From contig NZ_CP151634.1 of NCBI RefSeq assembly GCF_038397725.1, positions 3,286,001-3,350,000 of the forward strand: a stretch of 64,000 nucleotides of DNA, read 5' to 3'. Positions 19,361 through 28,560 of this stretch are shown piece after piece (position 1 is the stretch's first letter; each line of letters opens with the position of its first letter). The notes below the pieces were generated by a model. That model saw only the letters and a list, made by a program, of their open reading frames with translations. It had not been told where the DNA came from and searched no databases. This stretch comes from Microbacterium sp. LWO13-1.2 (GTDB lineage Bacteria > Actinomycetota > Actinomycetes > Actinomycetales > Microbacteriaceae). Position numbers and translations under genes: made by a program.

Positions 19361-20608
19361 TCAGGCTGCGACGCGACGACGGCGCGGTCGGGTGCGGCTG
19401 AGGAACCAGTTCACGACTCCCGCGGCAAATGCGATGGACGCTGCGACCACCGGCAGCACGAGTGCGGGCGCCGTGCCGACGCTCTCGGCGATCGCCCCCG
19501 TGACCGCGGCGCCGATCGACTGTCCGACGATGACGCCGGACCCGAGCATCGTCATCACGGTCGCCGAACGTCCGAGCGGACTGCGTGCGGCGCCGAAGCT
19601 GTATTGGGTGACGAGGGTCGGTCCGATACCGACGCCCATGATCGCCAATGCGAGCATCATCATCGCGGCGGAATCGACGAATCCGAGCAGCAGCGAGCCG
19701 GCCAGCAGGATGCCGGAGAACACCAGCCAGCGTGCGCGGAGCGAGAACGACGGCGGAAGCCAGGCGACGCCGAGGGCGAGCAGCGCCGACCCGACGCCCA
19801 TCACGCCGTAGAGAAGACCAGCCTGTTCCGGAGCACCCCGATCAGCCATGAATGACGTGAGCGCCGTGAGCATCGCGCCGAAGAAGAGCCCGACACCGAG
19901 GATGCCCATCACCACCACCAGCAGTTGCGGACGGAACAGATCAGCGACGGCAGACGGCGCCCGCCCTGACGCGTCACGGTCCAGCGAGACGTGGCGACCG
20001 CTCGGGTGCAGCGCGAACGCACCGACGAACAGGACGGTGAGCGCTGCCGCTCCGACCAACGGAGCCCACGGCGCGATGGCAGAGGCCAGGACGCCGACGA
20101 GGAACGGGCCGAACACGAACACCGTCTCATCCGCGGCCGATTCATAGGCCATCGTCCCGGAGAGCGTGCCGGCGCGCTGGGCTGGCGGCATCCGGTCCGC
20201 GATCATCGTGACCAATCGCGAGCGCGACATCGGGGCGACCTGGGGTGCGGTCGCGCCGATCCCGACGGCGGTGAGCAGCACGAGGGCATCGGCGGCGGAG
20301 CTGTAGACGGTGGCGGTGAACAGCACCAGCATCGTGCCGTTCGCGACCGCCAGGGTCAGCAGGACGACTCGCTGCCCGAACCGGTCGGCGGCGGCGCCGA
20401 GGAACGGCCCGAAGCACGCCGTTCCGAGCCCGACGGATGCCGACGTGAGTCCGCCGAGGGAGATCGATCCGCGGGCGGCGACGACGACGGTGAGGACGCC
20501 GACCACCATCATCGCGAAAGGTAGCCGCGCGATGAAGGCGATCAGGAAATACGGGAGACCTGCGAGCTTGAGAAGGCTCTGCCGAGGTGCGATGTGTGTC
20601 TGTGCCAT
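19361..20608 (-). CDS. MFS transporter
   Basis: 415 residues with about 12 hydrophobic segments. ATG 20608 (MAQTHIAPRQ) is preferred; the frame stays open upstream but with non-coding character. Motif A-like GAAADRFGQRVVLL lies between TM2 and TM3; the C-terminus is Arg-rich (RTRPRRRRVAA). It resembles actinobacterial MFS efflux proteins; substrate unknown. It is divergent from the aminotransferase at 20798. Confidence 0.85.
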   Translation of the reverse strand: MAQTHIAPRQSLLKLAGLPYFLIAFIARLPFAMMVVGVLTVVVAARGSISLGGLTSASVGLGTACFGPFLGAAADRFGQRVVLLTLAVANGTMLVLFTATVYSSAADALVLLTAVGIGATAPQVAPMSRSRLVTMIADRMPPAQRAGTLSGTMAYESAADETVFVFGPFLVGVLASAIAPWAPLVGAAALTVLFVGAFALHPSGRHVSLDRDASGRAPSAVADLFRPQLLVVVMGILGVGLFFGAMLTALTSFMADRGAPEQAGLLYGVMGVGSALLALGVAWLPPSFSLRARWLVFSGILLAGSLLLGFVDSAAMMMLALAIMGVGIGPTLVTQYSFGAARSPLGRSATVMTMLGSGVIVGQSIGAAVTGAIAESVGTAPALVLPVVAASIAFAAGVVNWFLSRTRPRRRRVAA

Positions 20609-20653
20609 GGCTCTCACGCGTCGACGGACGCGGTGATCTGGTGCCGCCGCTGT

Positions 20654-20711
20654 CCGCCGGAATGCCGGCGGCCGGTAGTTACACGGTGTGCGGCCGCAGT
20701 CGAATTGCGGC
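20654..20711. promoter_or_regulatory. Two inverted repeats in the divergent MFS/aminotransferase gap
   Basis: CCGCCGG (20654-20660) with CCGGCGG (20665-20671), and GCCGCA (20693-20698) with TGCGGC (20706-20711), in a 189-bp gap between divergent genes. They may be operators; in DNA this GC-rich, short dyads also arise by chance, hence the low confidence. Confidence 0.25.
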
Positions 20712-20797
20712 GACTCCATGATACCGCGACACAGTGGCCGCGTGCGGAGAGCGGCGGCGCTATCCTGGGCGACACGCCCCAGGACGGAGAGACCGAC

Positions 20798-22003
20798 ATG
20801 ACGTCAGCCGCGGACACCGCCGACCGGATTCTCACCCTGCCGGGAAGATCGCAGCGCGCGGCTTCGGCGAAGACCTCACCGGTTCGTGATCTTCTCGCGC
20901 TCACCGAACGGCCGGAGGTCATCTCCTTCGCCGGCGGACTTCCTGCCCCCGAGCTGTTCGACCTCGACGGGATCCGCGACTCCTTCGACAACGTGCTGCG
21001 CCAGCCGAACGTGCTGCAGTACTCCCCCTCCGATGGCAACCCCGCACTGCGAGAAGAGGTGGCTCGGCGCTACACCGCCGACGGTCTGGAGACGGCGGCA
21101 TCCGATCTGATCATCACCACGGGATCGCAACAGGGCCTCGGCCTGCTCGCCACGGCGCTGCTCGATCCCGGCGATCGCATCCTGGTGGAGGAGCCCTGCT
21201 ACCTCGCCGCCCTGCAGACGTTCGCGCTGGCCGGCGCTCATGTCATCTGCGTTCCGTATGCCGGGGATGAACTCGACCTCGACGCGCTGGAACGCCTCGC
21301 CGCCGAACACTCTCCGAAGTTCTTCTACACGGTGCCGACGTTCCAGAACCCGACTGGGAGGACCCACGCGTTCCCTGCGCGCGGGAGGATCGCCGAGACG
21401 GCGATCCGGCACGGCTTCCGGATCATCGAGGACGAGCCGTACAAGCAGCTGCGCTACTCCGGCGACCCCCTCCCGTCTTTGTCGGCTTTCGCTCCCGACC
21501 ACGTGCTCAGCCTCGGCAGCTTCTCGAAGGTGATCGCGCCGGGCCTGCGCATCGGCTGGATCCGGACGACCGCCGACGTTCGACCGACGGTCACGATCGC
21601 CAAGCAGGCCGCCGACCTGCACACCTCCACGGTCGACCAGGCGGCTGCGGCTCACTATCTGGACTCCGGTCGCGGCGAAGCCGCGCTGGAGCGAATCCGC
21701 TCCGCCTACGCCGAACGGCGCGATGCGATGCTCGACGCGCTTCCGTCCGCGCTGCCGGCCGGGAGCTCCTGGAACCGGCCGGACGGTGGAATGTTCGTCT
21801 GGGCTCGGCTGCCTGAGGGGCTGGATGCCACGTCTTTGCTCGCCTCGGCGCTGACGCACGACGTGGCTTACGTGCCCGGCGCGCCGTTCTTCGCCGGTCC
21901 GGCGGATCGTCGGGCTCTCCGCCTTTCATTCACCACCTACGCACCGGAGCGGATCCGGGACGGCTTGTCAAGGCTCGGCACCGCCTGGGGCGACGCCGGG
22001 TAG
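20798..22003 (+). CDS. PLP-dependent aminotransferase, class I (LysN/MocR-like catalytic domain)
   Basis: 401 residues from ATG 20798, with GGACGGAGAG upstream. Fold type I: ISFAGGLPAPELF near the start, TTGSQQGLGLLATALLDPGDRILVEEPCYLAALQ, PTFQNPTGRTHAF, and SLGSFSKVIAPGLRIGWI with the PLP lysine. No HTH domain precedes it, so it is a free-standing enzyme of the 2-aminoadipate/broad-specificity group rather than a MocR regulator. Exact substrate unknown. Confidence 0.9.
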   Translation: MTSAADTADRILTLPGRSQRAASAKTSPVRDLLALTERPEVISFAGGLPAPELFDLDGIRDSFDNVLRQPNVLQYSPSDGNPALREEVARRYTADGLETAASDLIITTGSQQGLGLLATALLDPGDRILVEEPCYLAALQTFALAGAHVICVPYAGDELDLDALERLAAEHSPKFFYTVPTFQNPTGRTHAFPARGRIAETAIRHGFRIIEDEPYKQLRYSGDPLPSLSAFAPDHVLSLGSFSKVIAPGLRIGWIRTTADVRPTVTIAKQAADLHTSTVDQAAAAHYLDSGRGEAALERIRSAYAERRDAMLDALPSALPAGSSWNRPDGGMFVWARLPEGLDATSLLASALTHDVAYVPGAPFFAGPADRRALRLSFTTYAPERIRDGLSRLGTAWGDAG

Positions 22004-22012
22004 CGTAGGGGC

Positions 22013-22312
22013 ATGCGCTACCTCTTCAGCACCGGACTCATCGCCGCGATCTCGGCAGGCGTCTCGCTCCTGCGCGGCACGCGCGAGGAACCCATCACCT
22101 GGCGGGCCGTGCTCTCCTGGTTGAGCTGGGGCATCACCATGGCACTCGCGGTCGGGGCCGTGGTCGACATGAACCGCGCAAGGCGCGGTGTTCTCGTGGA
22201 CGCCGACTCCCCCCAGTCCGTGAAGAAGTCGAAGAAGGCGCAGCGACTGCAGTTCCGCTCGCAGAAGGCCATGGCCGACGCCCAGGGGCACGCCAAGGAC
22301 CGACGCCGCTGA
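22013..22312 (+). CDS. Small membrane protein, unknown
   Basis: 99 residues; two hydrophobic segments (FSTGLIAAISAGVSLL and AVLSWLSWGITMALAVGAVV), then a strongly basic, Lys-rich C-terminal tail from about residue 68 (KKSKKAQR). It starts 9 bp after the aminotransferase stop and is probably co-transcribed with it. Not recognised. Confidence 0.65.
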   Translation: MRYLFSTGLIAAISAGVSLLRGTREEPITWRAVLSWLSWGITMALAVGAVVDMNRARRGVLVDADSPQSVKKSKKAQRLQFRSQKAMADAQGHAKDRRR

Positions 22313-22319
22313 CCACGGC

Positions 22320-23504
22320 TCAGCGTGTAAGGATCAGCGCCTCTCCCTGACCGCCGCCGCCGCACAGCCCCACCGCAGCGGTGCCGCTGCCCCGACGTGC
22401 CAGTTCGTGCGCGACGTGCACGACGAGCCGGTTTCCGGATGCTCCGATCGGATGCCCGATGGCGATGCCGCCGCCGTGGATATTGACGATGTCGGAGGCC
22501 ACGCCGAGTTCCTTCTGCGACCGCGCCACAACAGCACCGAAAGCTTCGTTGATCTCCACGAGATCGAGATCGACGGGGGTGATGCCCTGCTTCTCGCAGG
22601 CCCGCTCGATCGCGCGCGCCGGCTGCGCCTGCAGGGAGTTGTCGGGACCGGCGGTCTGACCGCTCGCTCCGACGGTCACCAGGATCGGCCAGCCCTTCGC
22701 CTCCGCATTGGCGCGCGAGGTGACGATGACAGCAGACGCGCCGTCGGAGATCTGCGAGGAGTTCCCCGCGGTGATCGATCCGCCCTCGGCAAAGGCCGCG
22801 CGCAGCCCGGCGAGCGATTCCGCCGTGGTGTCCGGGCGAATGCCCTCGTCCTTCGTCACCCGTACCGGTTCCCCGCGCCGCTGCGGAACGGAGATCTCGA
22901 CGATCTCATCCGCGAAGACGCCCGCCTCCTGCGCCGCGGCGGCACGCTGGTGCGACAGCGCAGCGACCGCATCCTGAGCCTCGCGCGTGAGTTCATAACG
23001 GGCGTTGTGCCGCTCAGTCGATGCGCCCATGCTCTCCTTGTCGTACGCATCGGTGAGCCCGTCGAACGCCATGTGGTCGAGCACCTCGACGCTGCCGTAG
23101 GTCCACCCGTCGCGGGATCCCATCAGCAGGTGCGGCGCCCTCGTCATCGACTCCATCCCGGCGGCGACCACTACGGTCGCATCCCCGACGCGGATCATCC
23201 GCGCGGCGTCGATGATCGCGGTGAGACCCGACAGGCAGACCTTGTTCACGGAGTGCGCAGGCACATCCCACCCGATTCCAGCGCCGATGGCCGCCTGGCG
23301 CGCGGCGTTCTGCCCGGAACCTGCGGCGAGCACCTGCCCGACGATGACCGCGTCGACCTCGGCGGGATCCACGGAGGCCTGCTCCAGCGCACCGCGGATG
23401 GCGAACGATCCGAGCTGCGGCGCGGTGAACGACGCCAACTGCCCCTTCAGTCGCCCCTGCGGCGTACGGGCCGCTGCGACGATGACGATTTCCTTCTCAC
23501 TCAT
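22320..23504 (-). CDS. Acetyl-CoA C-acyltransferase (thiolase)
   Basis: 394 residues. The nucleophilic Cys is in [12 protein letters not shown] (about residue 90); His in [13 protein letters not shown] and the second Cys in [11 protein letters not shown] complete the thiolase active site. The ATG at 23504 overlaps the CoA-transferase B stop (ATGA). Context with both CoA-transferase subunits gives two readings: acetoacetate use (acetoacetyl-CoA thiolase) or the last step of beta-ketoadipate breakdown. No aromatic-ring genes are nearby, which slightly favours the first. Confidence 0.9.
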   Translation of the reverse strand: MSEKEIVIVAAARTPQGRLKGQLASFTAPQLGSFAIRGALEQASVDPAEVDAVIVGQVLAAGSGQNAARQAAIGAGIGWDVPAHSVNKVCLSGLTAIIDAARMIRVGDATVVVAAGMESMTRAPHLLMGSRDGWTYGSVEVLDHMAFDGLTDAYDKESMGASTERHNARYELTREAQDAVAALSHQRAAAAQEAGVFADEIVEISVPQRRGEPVRVTKDEGIRPDTTAESLAGLRAAFAEGGSITAGNSSQISDGASAVIVTSRANAEAKGWPILVTVGASGQTAGPDNSLQAQPARAIERACEKQGITPVDLDLVEINEAFGAVVARSQKELGVASDIVNIHGGGIAIGHPIGASGNRLVVHVAHELARRGSGTAAVGLCGGGGQGEALILTR

Positions 23505-24154
23505 GACTGCTCCTTCAATGCTTCGGCCACGATCAGTTGCGGCTCGGTCGCGGCGATCACTTCGTCGACCGTGACACCCGGTGCCGTCTCGACCAGCACG
23601 AGCCCGGCCGGCGTCACGTCGATGACGGCGAGATCGGTGATGATCCGATCCACCACTCCGCGTCCGGTCAACGGCAGCGAGCACTCGTCGACGATCTTCG
23701 CAGAGCCGTCCTTCGCGACGTGCTCCATCAGCACGATGACGGGGGCCGCGCCGTGCACGAGATCCATCGCTCCCCCGGGGCCCTTGACCATCTTTCCCGG
23801 AATCATCCAGTTCGCCAGGTCTCCCGCGGCCGACACCTGCATCGCCCCGAGGATCGCGGCGTCGATCTTTCCACCGCGGATCATCCCGAAGCTCATCGCC
23901 GAATCGAAGTACGCGGACCCCGCGAGAACCGTGACGGTCTCCTTCCCGGCGTTGATGAGGTCAGGGTCGACGGCGTCCTCCCGCGGGTACGGTCCGACGC
24001 CCAGAATTCCGTTCTCCGACTGGAGCACGACGGTGACACCGTCGGGCACATGGTTCGGCACGAGCGTCGGCAGACCGATGCCGAGATTGACATAGGAGCC
24101 GTCCTGCAGCTCGGCCGCAGCGCGTGCGGCCATCTGGTCTCGGGTGAGTGTCAT
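23501..24154 (-). CDS. 3-oxoacid CoA-transferase subunit B
   Basis: 217 residues. Catalytic Glu in the motif [12 protein letters not shown] (about residue 47); [14 protein letters not shown] near the start. It forms a complex with subunit A encoded 1 bp upstream to move CoA from succinyl-CoA to a 3-oxoacid. ATG 24154 starts the family-typical [16 protein letters not shown]. Acetoacetate-type and 3-oxoadipate-type enzymes cannot be separated safely by eye. Confidence 0.9.
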   Translation of the reverse strand: MTLTRDQMAARAAAELQDGSYVNLGIGLPTLVPNHVPDGVTVVLQSENGILGVGPYPREDAVDPDLINAGKETVTVLAGSAYFDSAMSFGMIRGGKIDAAILGAMQVSAAGDLANWMIPGKMVKGPGGAMDLVHGAAPVIVLMEHVAKDGSAKIVDECSLPLTGRGVVDRIITDLAVIDVTPAGLVLVETAPGVTVDEVIAATEPQLIVAEALKEQS

Positions 24155-24155
24155 C

Positions 24156-24944
24156 TCACGCTCCTTCCGTGGCGTCCACGGCAACCGCAACAGTGCGCCG
24201 TTCAATGCGCTTGGGGATGTCGGAGCCGACCTCGACGATGCGATGCACGAAGACTCCGGGGAGGTGGACACGATCGGGGTCGAGCTCGCCCGGCTCAACA
24301 AGTCGCTCGACCTGCGCGATGCAGATGCGCCCGGCCATCGCCGCCAGCGGATTGAAGTTCCTGGCGGCTTTGTTGAAGATGAGATTGCCGTGACGGTCAC
24401 CGACGAGGGCGTGCACGAGCGAGAAGTCGGTGGTGATCGCCTCTTCGAGGACGAACTCGCGCTGCTCACCCCGGACGTCGAAGGAGCGCACGTCCTTGGC
24501 CGGCGAGGCGACGGCGATCGAGCCGTCAGGGTCGTACCGCTGCGGGAGACCGCCCTCGGCGACCTGCGTGCCCACACCGGTCTGCGTGAAGAACGCGGCG
24601 ATCCCGGACCCCCCGGCGCGCAGCTTCTCTGCCAGGGTTCCTTGCGGGGTCAGTTCCAGCTCGAGCTCGCCCGTGAGGAACTGACGCTCGAACTCCTTGT
24701 TCTCCCCCACATACGACGAGGTCATCTTGCGGATGCGGTGCGCCGCGAGCAGTACGCCGAGCCCCCAGTCATCCACGCCGCAGTTGTTGCTCACGACGCT
24801 GAGATCCTTCGTCCCCTGGGCGAGAAGCGCCTCGATGAGGGCGATCGGGTTGCCGGAGAGCCCGAACCCGCCCACCGCCAGCGATGCACCGTCAGAGATA
24901 TCGGCGACGGCTTCCGTCGCGGACGCCCACTGCTTGTCGATCAC
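24156..24944 (-). CDS. 3-oxoacid CoA-transferase subunit A
   Basis: 262 residues from a GTG start. CoA-binding GGFGLSGNP near residue 25, [15 protein letters not shown] and [15 protein letters not shown], then [21 protein letters not shown]. The sequence looks closest to succinyl-CoA:acetoacetate CoA-transferase A subunits. First gene of a three-gene operon (A-B-thiolase) divergent from an IclR regulator. Confidence 0.9.
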   Translation of the reverse strand: MIDKQWASATEAVADISDGASLAVGGFGLSGNPIALIEALLAQGTKDLSVVSNNCGVDDWGLGVLLAAHRIRKMTSSYVGENKEFERQFLTGELELELTPQGTLAEKLRAGGSGIAAFFTQTGVGTQVAEGGLPQRYDPDGSIAVASPAKDVRSFDVRGEQREFVLEEAITTDFSLVHALVGDRHGNLIFNKAARNFNPLAAMAGRICIAQVERLVEPGELDPDRVHLPGVFVHRIVEVGSDIPKRIERRTVAVAVDATEGA

Positions 24945-25048
24945 GCGTACTCCTTCGCATCGTGTCCTCCCTCCAGCATCCGCTTCGCACCCGCCTGAGG
25001 GAAGCCGGGTCTTGCGATGTGGCCGAAGTCGGAGATAGCGTCCACATT

Positions 25049-25837
25049 ATGGAACAGGCTTCGAGAACCGTCCCCGGTGCACAGGCGATCGCTCGCGCGG
25101 CACTGCTGCTGCGCCTGGTGACCTCGAGCGGTGCGGACGGCGCCTCGCTGCAGGATCTCGCACGGTCAGCCGACCTGTCGCGCTCGACCGCGCACCGCCT
25201 TCTCACCGCCCTGCGCGCGGAGGGCCTCGTCGACCGCGACGGCGAGAGTACGCGCTGGATGCCGGGACCCGAGCTCTTCCTCATGGGATCAGTGGCTGCG
25301 GCACGCTACGACGTGACCGCACAGGCCAGGGACATCGTCCGGTCACTGGCCGTGAAGACCGAGGAGAGCGCCTTCTTCTCGGTGCGACGTGCTGACGAGA
25401 CGGTCTGCCTGCTGCGCGAGGAGGGCTCGTTCCCGATCCGTTCGTTCGTGCTCAGCGAAGGGGTGCGTTTCCCCCTCGGCGTCGCGAGCGCCGGACTCGC
25501 GATCCTCGCCTTCCTCCCTGACCACGATGTGGATGCCTATCTGGATCGCCATCCCGACCTGGCGTCGCAGTGGGGGCGTCCGCACGGCCAGAAGCCGTTG
25601 CGCACTCGCCTCGCCGAGACGAAGGAGCGCGGCTACGCGATCAACCCCGGCCTCATCGTCGAGGGCAGCTGGGGCATCGGCGCTGCGGTGTTCGATCGCG
25701 CCGGGCGTCCGGAATGGGCGCTGAGTCTCACCGGGGTCGGATTCCGCTTCGGCCCGGACCGTATCGCCGATCTCGGGCGAACCCTCCTCGCGCACGCGCA
25801 TCAGCTCTCCGCTCGGATCGCCGGCGCTCGACGCTGA
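25049..25837 (+). CDS. IclR family transcriptional regulator
   Basis: 262 residues from ATG 25049. N-terminal winged helix (GASLQDLARSADLSRSTAHRLLTALRAEGLVDRDG, about 30-65) and C-terminal IclR effector domain (GVRFPLGVASAGLAILAF, NPGLIVEGSWGIGAAVF). It is divergent from the CoA-transferase/thiolase operon across about 100 bp and is its probable regulator; the acid or CoA ester being catabolised would be the natural effector (inference). Confidence 0.9.
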   Translation: MEQASRTVPGAQAIARAALLLRLVTSSGADGASLQDLARSADLSRSTAHRLLTALRAEGLVDRDGESTRWMPGPELFLMGSVAAARYDVTAQARDIVRSLAVKTEESAFFSVRRADETVCLLREEGSFPIRSFVLSEGVRFPLGVASAGLAILAFLPDHDVDAYLDRHPDLASQWGRPHGQKPLRTRLAETKERGYAINPGLIVEGSWGIGAAVFDRAGRPEWALSLTGVGFRFGPDRIADLGRTLLAHAHQLSARIAGARR

Positions 25838-25845
25838 AGCCATTC

Positions 25846-25875
25846 CATACCATCTGATATATACTGAATGGTATG
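25846..25875. promoter_or_regulatory. MarR operator overlapping -10 box and start codon
   Basis: Perfect 8-bp arms CATACCAT (25846-25853) and ATGGTATG (25868-25875); the right arm contains the ATG of the marR-like gene. TATACT at 25860-25865 lies between the arms and looks like a -10 box, placing the transcript start about at the ATG. This predicts a leaderless mRNA and direct autorepression. Confidence 0.7.
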
Positions 25876-26310
25876 AATCGCGACGACATCATCCCCTCGC
25901 TCGTGCTTTCCGCACACGCCCTCGCCCGGATCGCCGCACAGGACGCCGGGAACGAGGCCCCAGCGGCCCAGTGGCGCGTCCTGAGCCGGCTCGAGCAGGG
26001 CGGCGGCCAGCGCGTCGGCGAACTCGCGTCTGCGGCGCGCACGACGCAGCCGGGGATGACCCGGCTGCTCGGCAGTCTCGAACGCGAAGGACTCGTGCGC
26101 CGTTCAGCGGACCCGACCGATTCCCGAGCCGTGGTCGTCGACATCACCGCCGAGGGCGTGACCGCGCTGCGGTCCTGGCGTGAGGAGTTCCGGGACACAC
26201 TCGCCCCACGCTTCGCTGATCTCGGCGACGACGACTGGAGTGTCCTGATGCGGGCAGCGAAGATCTTGACCGAGCACATCGGCAGCGCGAAGACAGGAGA
26301 AGCACGGTGA
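25873..26310 (+). CDS. MarR family transcriptional regulator
   Basis: 145 residues. Winged helix AAQWRVLSRLEQGGGQRVGELASAARTTQPGMTRLLGSLEREGLVRRSADPTDSRAV (about 31-87), where the wing motif DPTDSRAV is diagnostic. No Shine-Dalgarno sequence precedes the ATG, which sits inside the operator-like palindrome. The stop overlaps the start of the MFS gene (GTGA), so regulator and transporter are coupled. Confidence 0.92.
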   Translation: MNRDDIIPSLVLSAHALARIAAQDAGNEAPAAQWRVLSRLEQGGGQRVGELASAARTTQPGMTRLLGSLEREGLVRRSADPTDSRAVVVDITAEGVTALRSWREEFRDTLAPRFADLGDDDWSVLMRAAKILTEHIGSAKTGEAR

Positions 26311-27530
26311 GCACTCCCGCCCCCTCTGTCTGGAAGCAGCCGGCGCAGGTCTGGGCCGTCGCCTTCGCGTGCGTCGTCGCCTTCATGGGGATCGGCCTCG
26401 TCGATCCGATCCTTCCGGCCATCGCCGAGTCGCTGAAAGCGACGCCGGTGGAGACCGAGCTGCTCTTCACCAGCTACCTGCTCGTCACAGGTCTCGCGAT
26501 GCTCGTCACCAGCTGGATCTCCAGCCGGATCGGCGCGAAAGCGACGCTGCTGATCGGGCTCGGCCTGATCGTGGTCTTCGCCCTGCTGTGCGCGCTCAGC
26601 GGCAGCGTCGACGCCGTGATCGGCTTCCGCGCCGGCTGGGGCCTCGGCAATGCGCTGTTCATCTCCACAGCGCTCGCGACGATCGTCGGTGCCGCTTCCG
26701 GCGGCAGCAGCGCGGCCATCGTGCTCTACGAGGCCGCCCTGGGCCTCGGCATCGCGGTGGGTCCCCTGATCGGCGGCCTGCTCGGCGAGCAGAGCTGGCG
26801 TGGACCGTTCTTCGGCGTCGTCGCGCTGATGGCGATCGCGTTCATCGCGGTGCTCGCTCTCTTGCGCGGCCCGACCGAGACGCGCGAGCCGATACCGTTC
26901 ACGGCCCCGTTCAAAGCCCTCGGCCACCCGGCACTCGCCGCACTGGCCGCCACCGCGCTGTTCTACAACATCGGGTTCTTCGTGCTGCTCGCCTTCTCGC
27001 CCTTCCCACTGGGCTTCGGCGCAATGGGAATCGGCTTCACCTTCTTCGGGTGGGGCGTCGCGCTCGCCGTGACGAGTGTGTGGGTGGCCCCGGTTCTCAT
27101 GCGCCGGATGCCGCGAACGCGGATCATCCTCGTGGTGCTGCCGATGCTCGCCCTCGATCTCATCGCCGCTGGGCTGGTCGTCACGAACGCTGCTGCCCTG
27201 GTCGTCTGCATCATCGTCGGCGGGCTCCTCCTCGGCATCATGAACACGGTGCTGACCGAAGCGGTCATGGAGGTTACGGATCTCCCGCGCTCCGTGGCAT
27301 CATCGGCCTACTCCGCGGTTCGGTTCCTCGGTGGAGCAGCAGCCCCGCCGCTGGCAGCACTGCTCTGGCACGCCTTCGACGCCACCGTGCCGTATCTGTT
27401 CGCGGCAGCATCCATCCTGCTCGCCGCTCTCATCGTCTTCTTCGGTCGCCGAGTGCTCAATCGCATCGACGAACCCGTCGAGGATGCGCTCGAGGACGCG
27501 GAGGCTATTCTCATCGGAGATGCCGCATGA
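26307..27530 (+). CDS. MFS transporter, 12 TM, MarR-linked
   Basis: 407 residues from GTG 26307. FACVVAFMGIGLVDPILPAIAESL at TM1 is typical of drug:H+ antiporters of the DHA1 group; ISSRIGAKATLLIGL is the motif A region. Hydrophobic throughout, with an acidic C-terminal tail (EPVEDALEDAEA). Coupling to a MarR repressor suggests export of a small aromatic or antibiotic-like compound (inference). Confidence 0.88.
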   Translation: MSTPAPSVWKQPAQVWAVAFACVVAFMGIGLVDPILPAIAESLKATPVETELLFTSYLLVTGLAMLVTSWISSRIGAKATLLIGLGLIVVFALLCALSGSVDAVIGFRAGWGLGNALFISTALATIVGAASGGSSAAIVLYEAALGLGIAVGPLIGGLLGEQSWRGPFFGVVALMAIAFIAVLALLRGPTETREPIPFTAPFKALGHPALAALAATALFYNIGFFVLLAFSPFPLGFGAMGIGFTFFGWGVALAVTSVWVAPVLMRRMPRTRIILVVLPMLALDLIAAGLVVTNAAALVVCIIVGGLLLGIMNTVLTEAVMEVTDLPRSVASSAYSAVRFLGGAAAPPLAALLWHAFDATVPYLFAAASILLAALIVFFGRRVLNRIDEPVEDALEDAEAILIGDAA

Positions 27531-27565
27531 TCCGCGGCTCTGAACGCTTCTGAAAGGACGCCGTC

Positions 27566-28054
27566 GTGACCGCAGAACAGACCCTTCCGCCGCGGAGCCG
27601 CATCGTGCAGGAGCATCTCGCGGCGGCAGGGGTCGACACCAACGTGGTCGTCCTGCCGGATTCCGCCCGCACCGCAGCGGCCGCCGCTGCCGCCATCGGC
27701 TGCGACGTCGGTGCGATCGCGAACAGCCTCGTGCTCGTCGTCGACGGCGCGCCGGTGCTCGTCATGACGAGCGGCCGGCATCGGGTCGACTTCGCTGTGC
27801 TCGCCGACAGTGTCGGAGCGGATGCCGTCGACATGGCGCCGGCCGCGATCGTCCGCGACGTCACCGGGCAGGCGATCGGCGGAGTGGCCCCTGTCGGCCA
27901 CCCGGCTCCGCTGCCCACATTCATCGACGAATCTCTCGAGGCCTACCCGCAGATCTGGACGGCGGGCGGCACCCCGCACACCGTGATGCCGCTGACATTC
28001 GCTCAGCTCGTCGGAATGACGAACGGTCAGATCGTGAAAGTCGCCGCCGGCTGA
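27566..28054 (+). CDS. YbaK/EbsC-type aminoacyl-tRNA deacylase
   Basis: 162 residues from GTG 27566. YbaK/ProX-like editing fold: IANSLVLVVDGAPVLVMTSGRHRVD in the centre, GQAIGGVAPVGHP with the conserved Gly-rich loop, and a C-terminal GGTPHTVMPLTFAQL. Family members hydrolyse mischarged tRNAs such as Cys-tRNA(Pro) in the cytoplasm. It may be co-transcribed with the MFS gene 35 bp upstream. Confidence 0.88.
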   Translation: MTAEQTLPPRSRIVQEHLAAAGVDTNVVVLPDSARTAAAAAAAIGCDVGAIANSLVLVVDGAPVLVMTSGRHRVDFAVLADSVGADAVDMAPAAIVRDVTGQAIGGVAPVGHPAPLPTFIDESLEAYPQIWTAGGTPHTVMPLTFAQLVGMTNGQIVKVAAG

Positions 28055-28079
28055 CCGCCCGGACGCACGCGGGCCGTGA

Positions 28080-28493
28080 TCACTTGACCGTGACCGCGAT
28101 CTTCGCCGTCTTCTGGTCCGAAGTCTCCTCAGGCACGGAGCCACGGAACTCGTACTCGAACTCGATGACGGTGGTTCCCGAGCCCACCGGAGCGAACCGG
28201 TACGAGAACTCGAGAGGCGCACCGGTCATTCCCTCCTCGCCGAGGTAGCGCGTCTCTTCGTCGCCGGGGCCGAGCACCGCTGCATCCGGCTCCTGCGTGA
28301 TCACCCACGCATCTCCGACCGAGGGATTGATCTCCCCGAAGTCGACGACGAGCGTCTCCCCCGGTGCGAGAGTCACGGAGTCCACCGTGTAGTCGACGGT
28401 CTTCTCAGCGGCGCCTGCGCACCCCGCCAGCCCGAAGCCGACCACTGCGGCCGCTGCCAGTGACAGCACCGTGCGAGTCATCCTGTTCGCCAT
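28080..28493 (-). CDS. Lipoprotein, possibly with a chagasin-like (I42) fold
   Basis: 137 residues. Signal peptide ending LAGC (lipobox), mature protein anchored outside the membrane. The rest is all-beta in appearance: VTLAPGETLVVDFGEINPSVGDAWVI, PLEFSYRFAPVGSGTTVIEFEY. The order NPxxGxxW followed later by a GTTxxxFEY strand resembles chagasin-type cysteine-protease inhibitors (family I42). The match is suggestive only; it may be another small immunoglobulin-like lipoprotein. Confidence 0.6.
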   Translation of the reverse strand: MANRMTRTVLSLAAAAVVGFGLAGCAGAAEKTVDYTVDSVTLAPGETLVVDFGEINPSVGDAWVITQEPDAAVLGPGDEETRYLGEEGMTGAPLEFSYRFAPVGSGTTVIEFEYEFRGSVPEETSDQKTAKIAVTVK

Positions 28494-28560
28494 CTGCCCA
28501 CCCCTCATGTCGAGGCTCACGGTATCGCACCGTGTCGGTGACGCATGGCATCCTGGGCGC

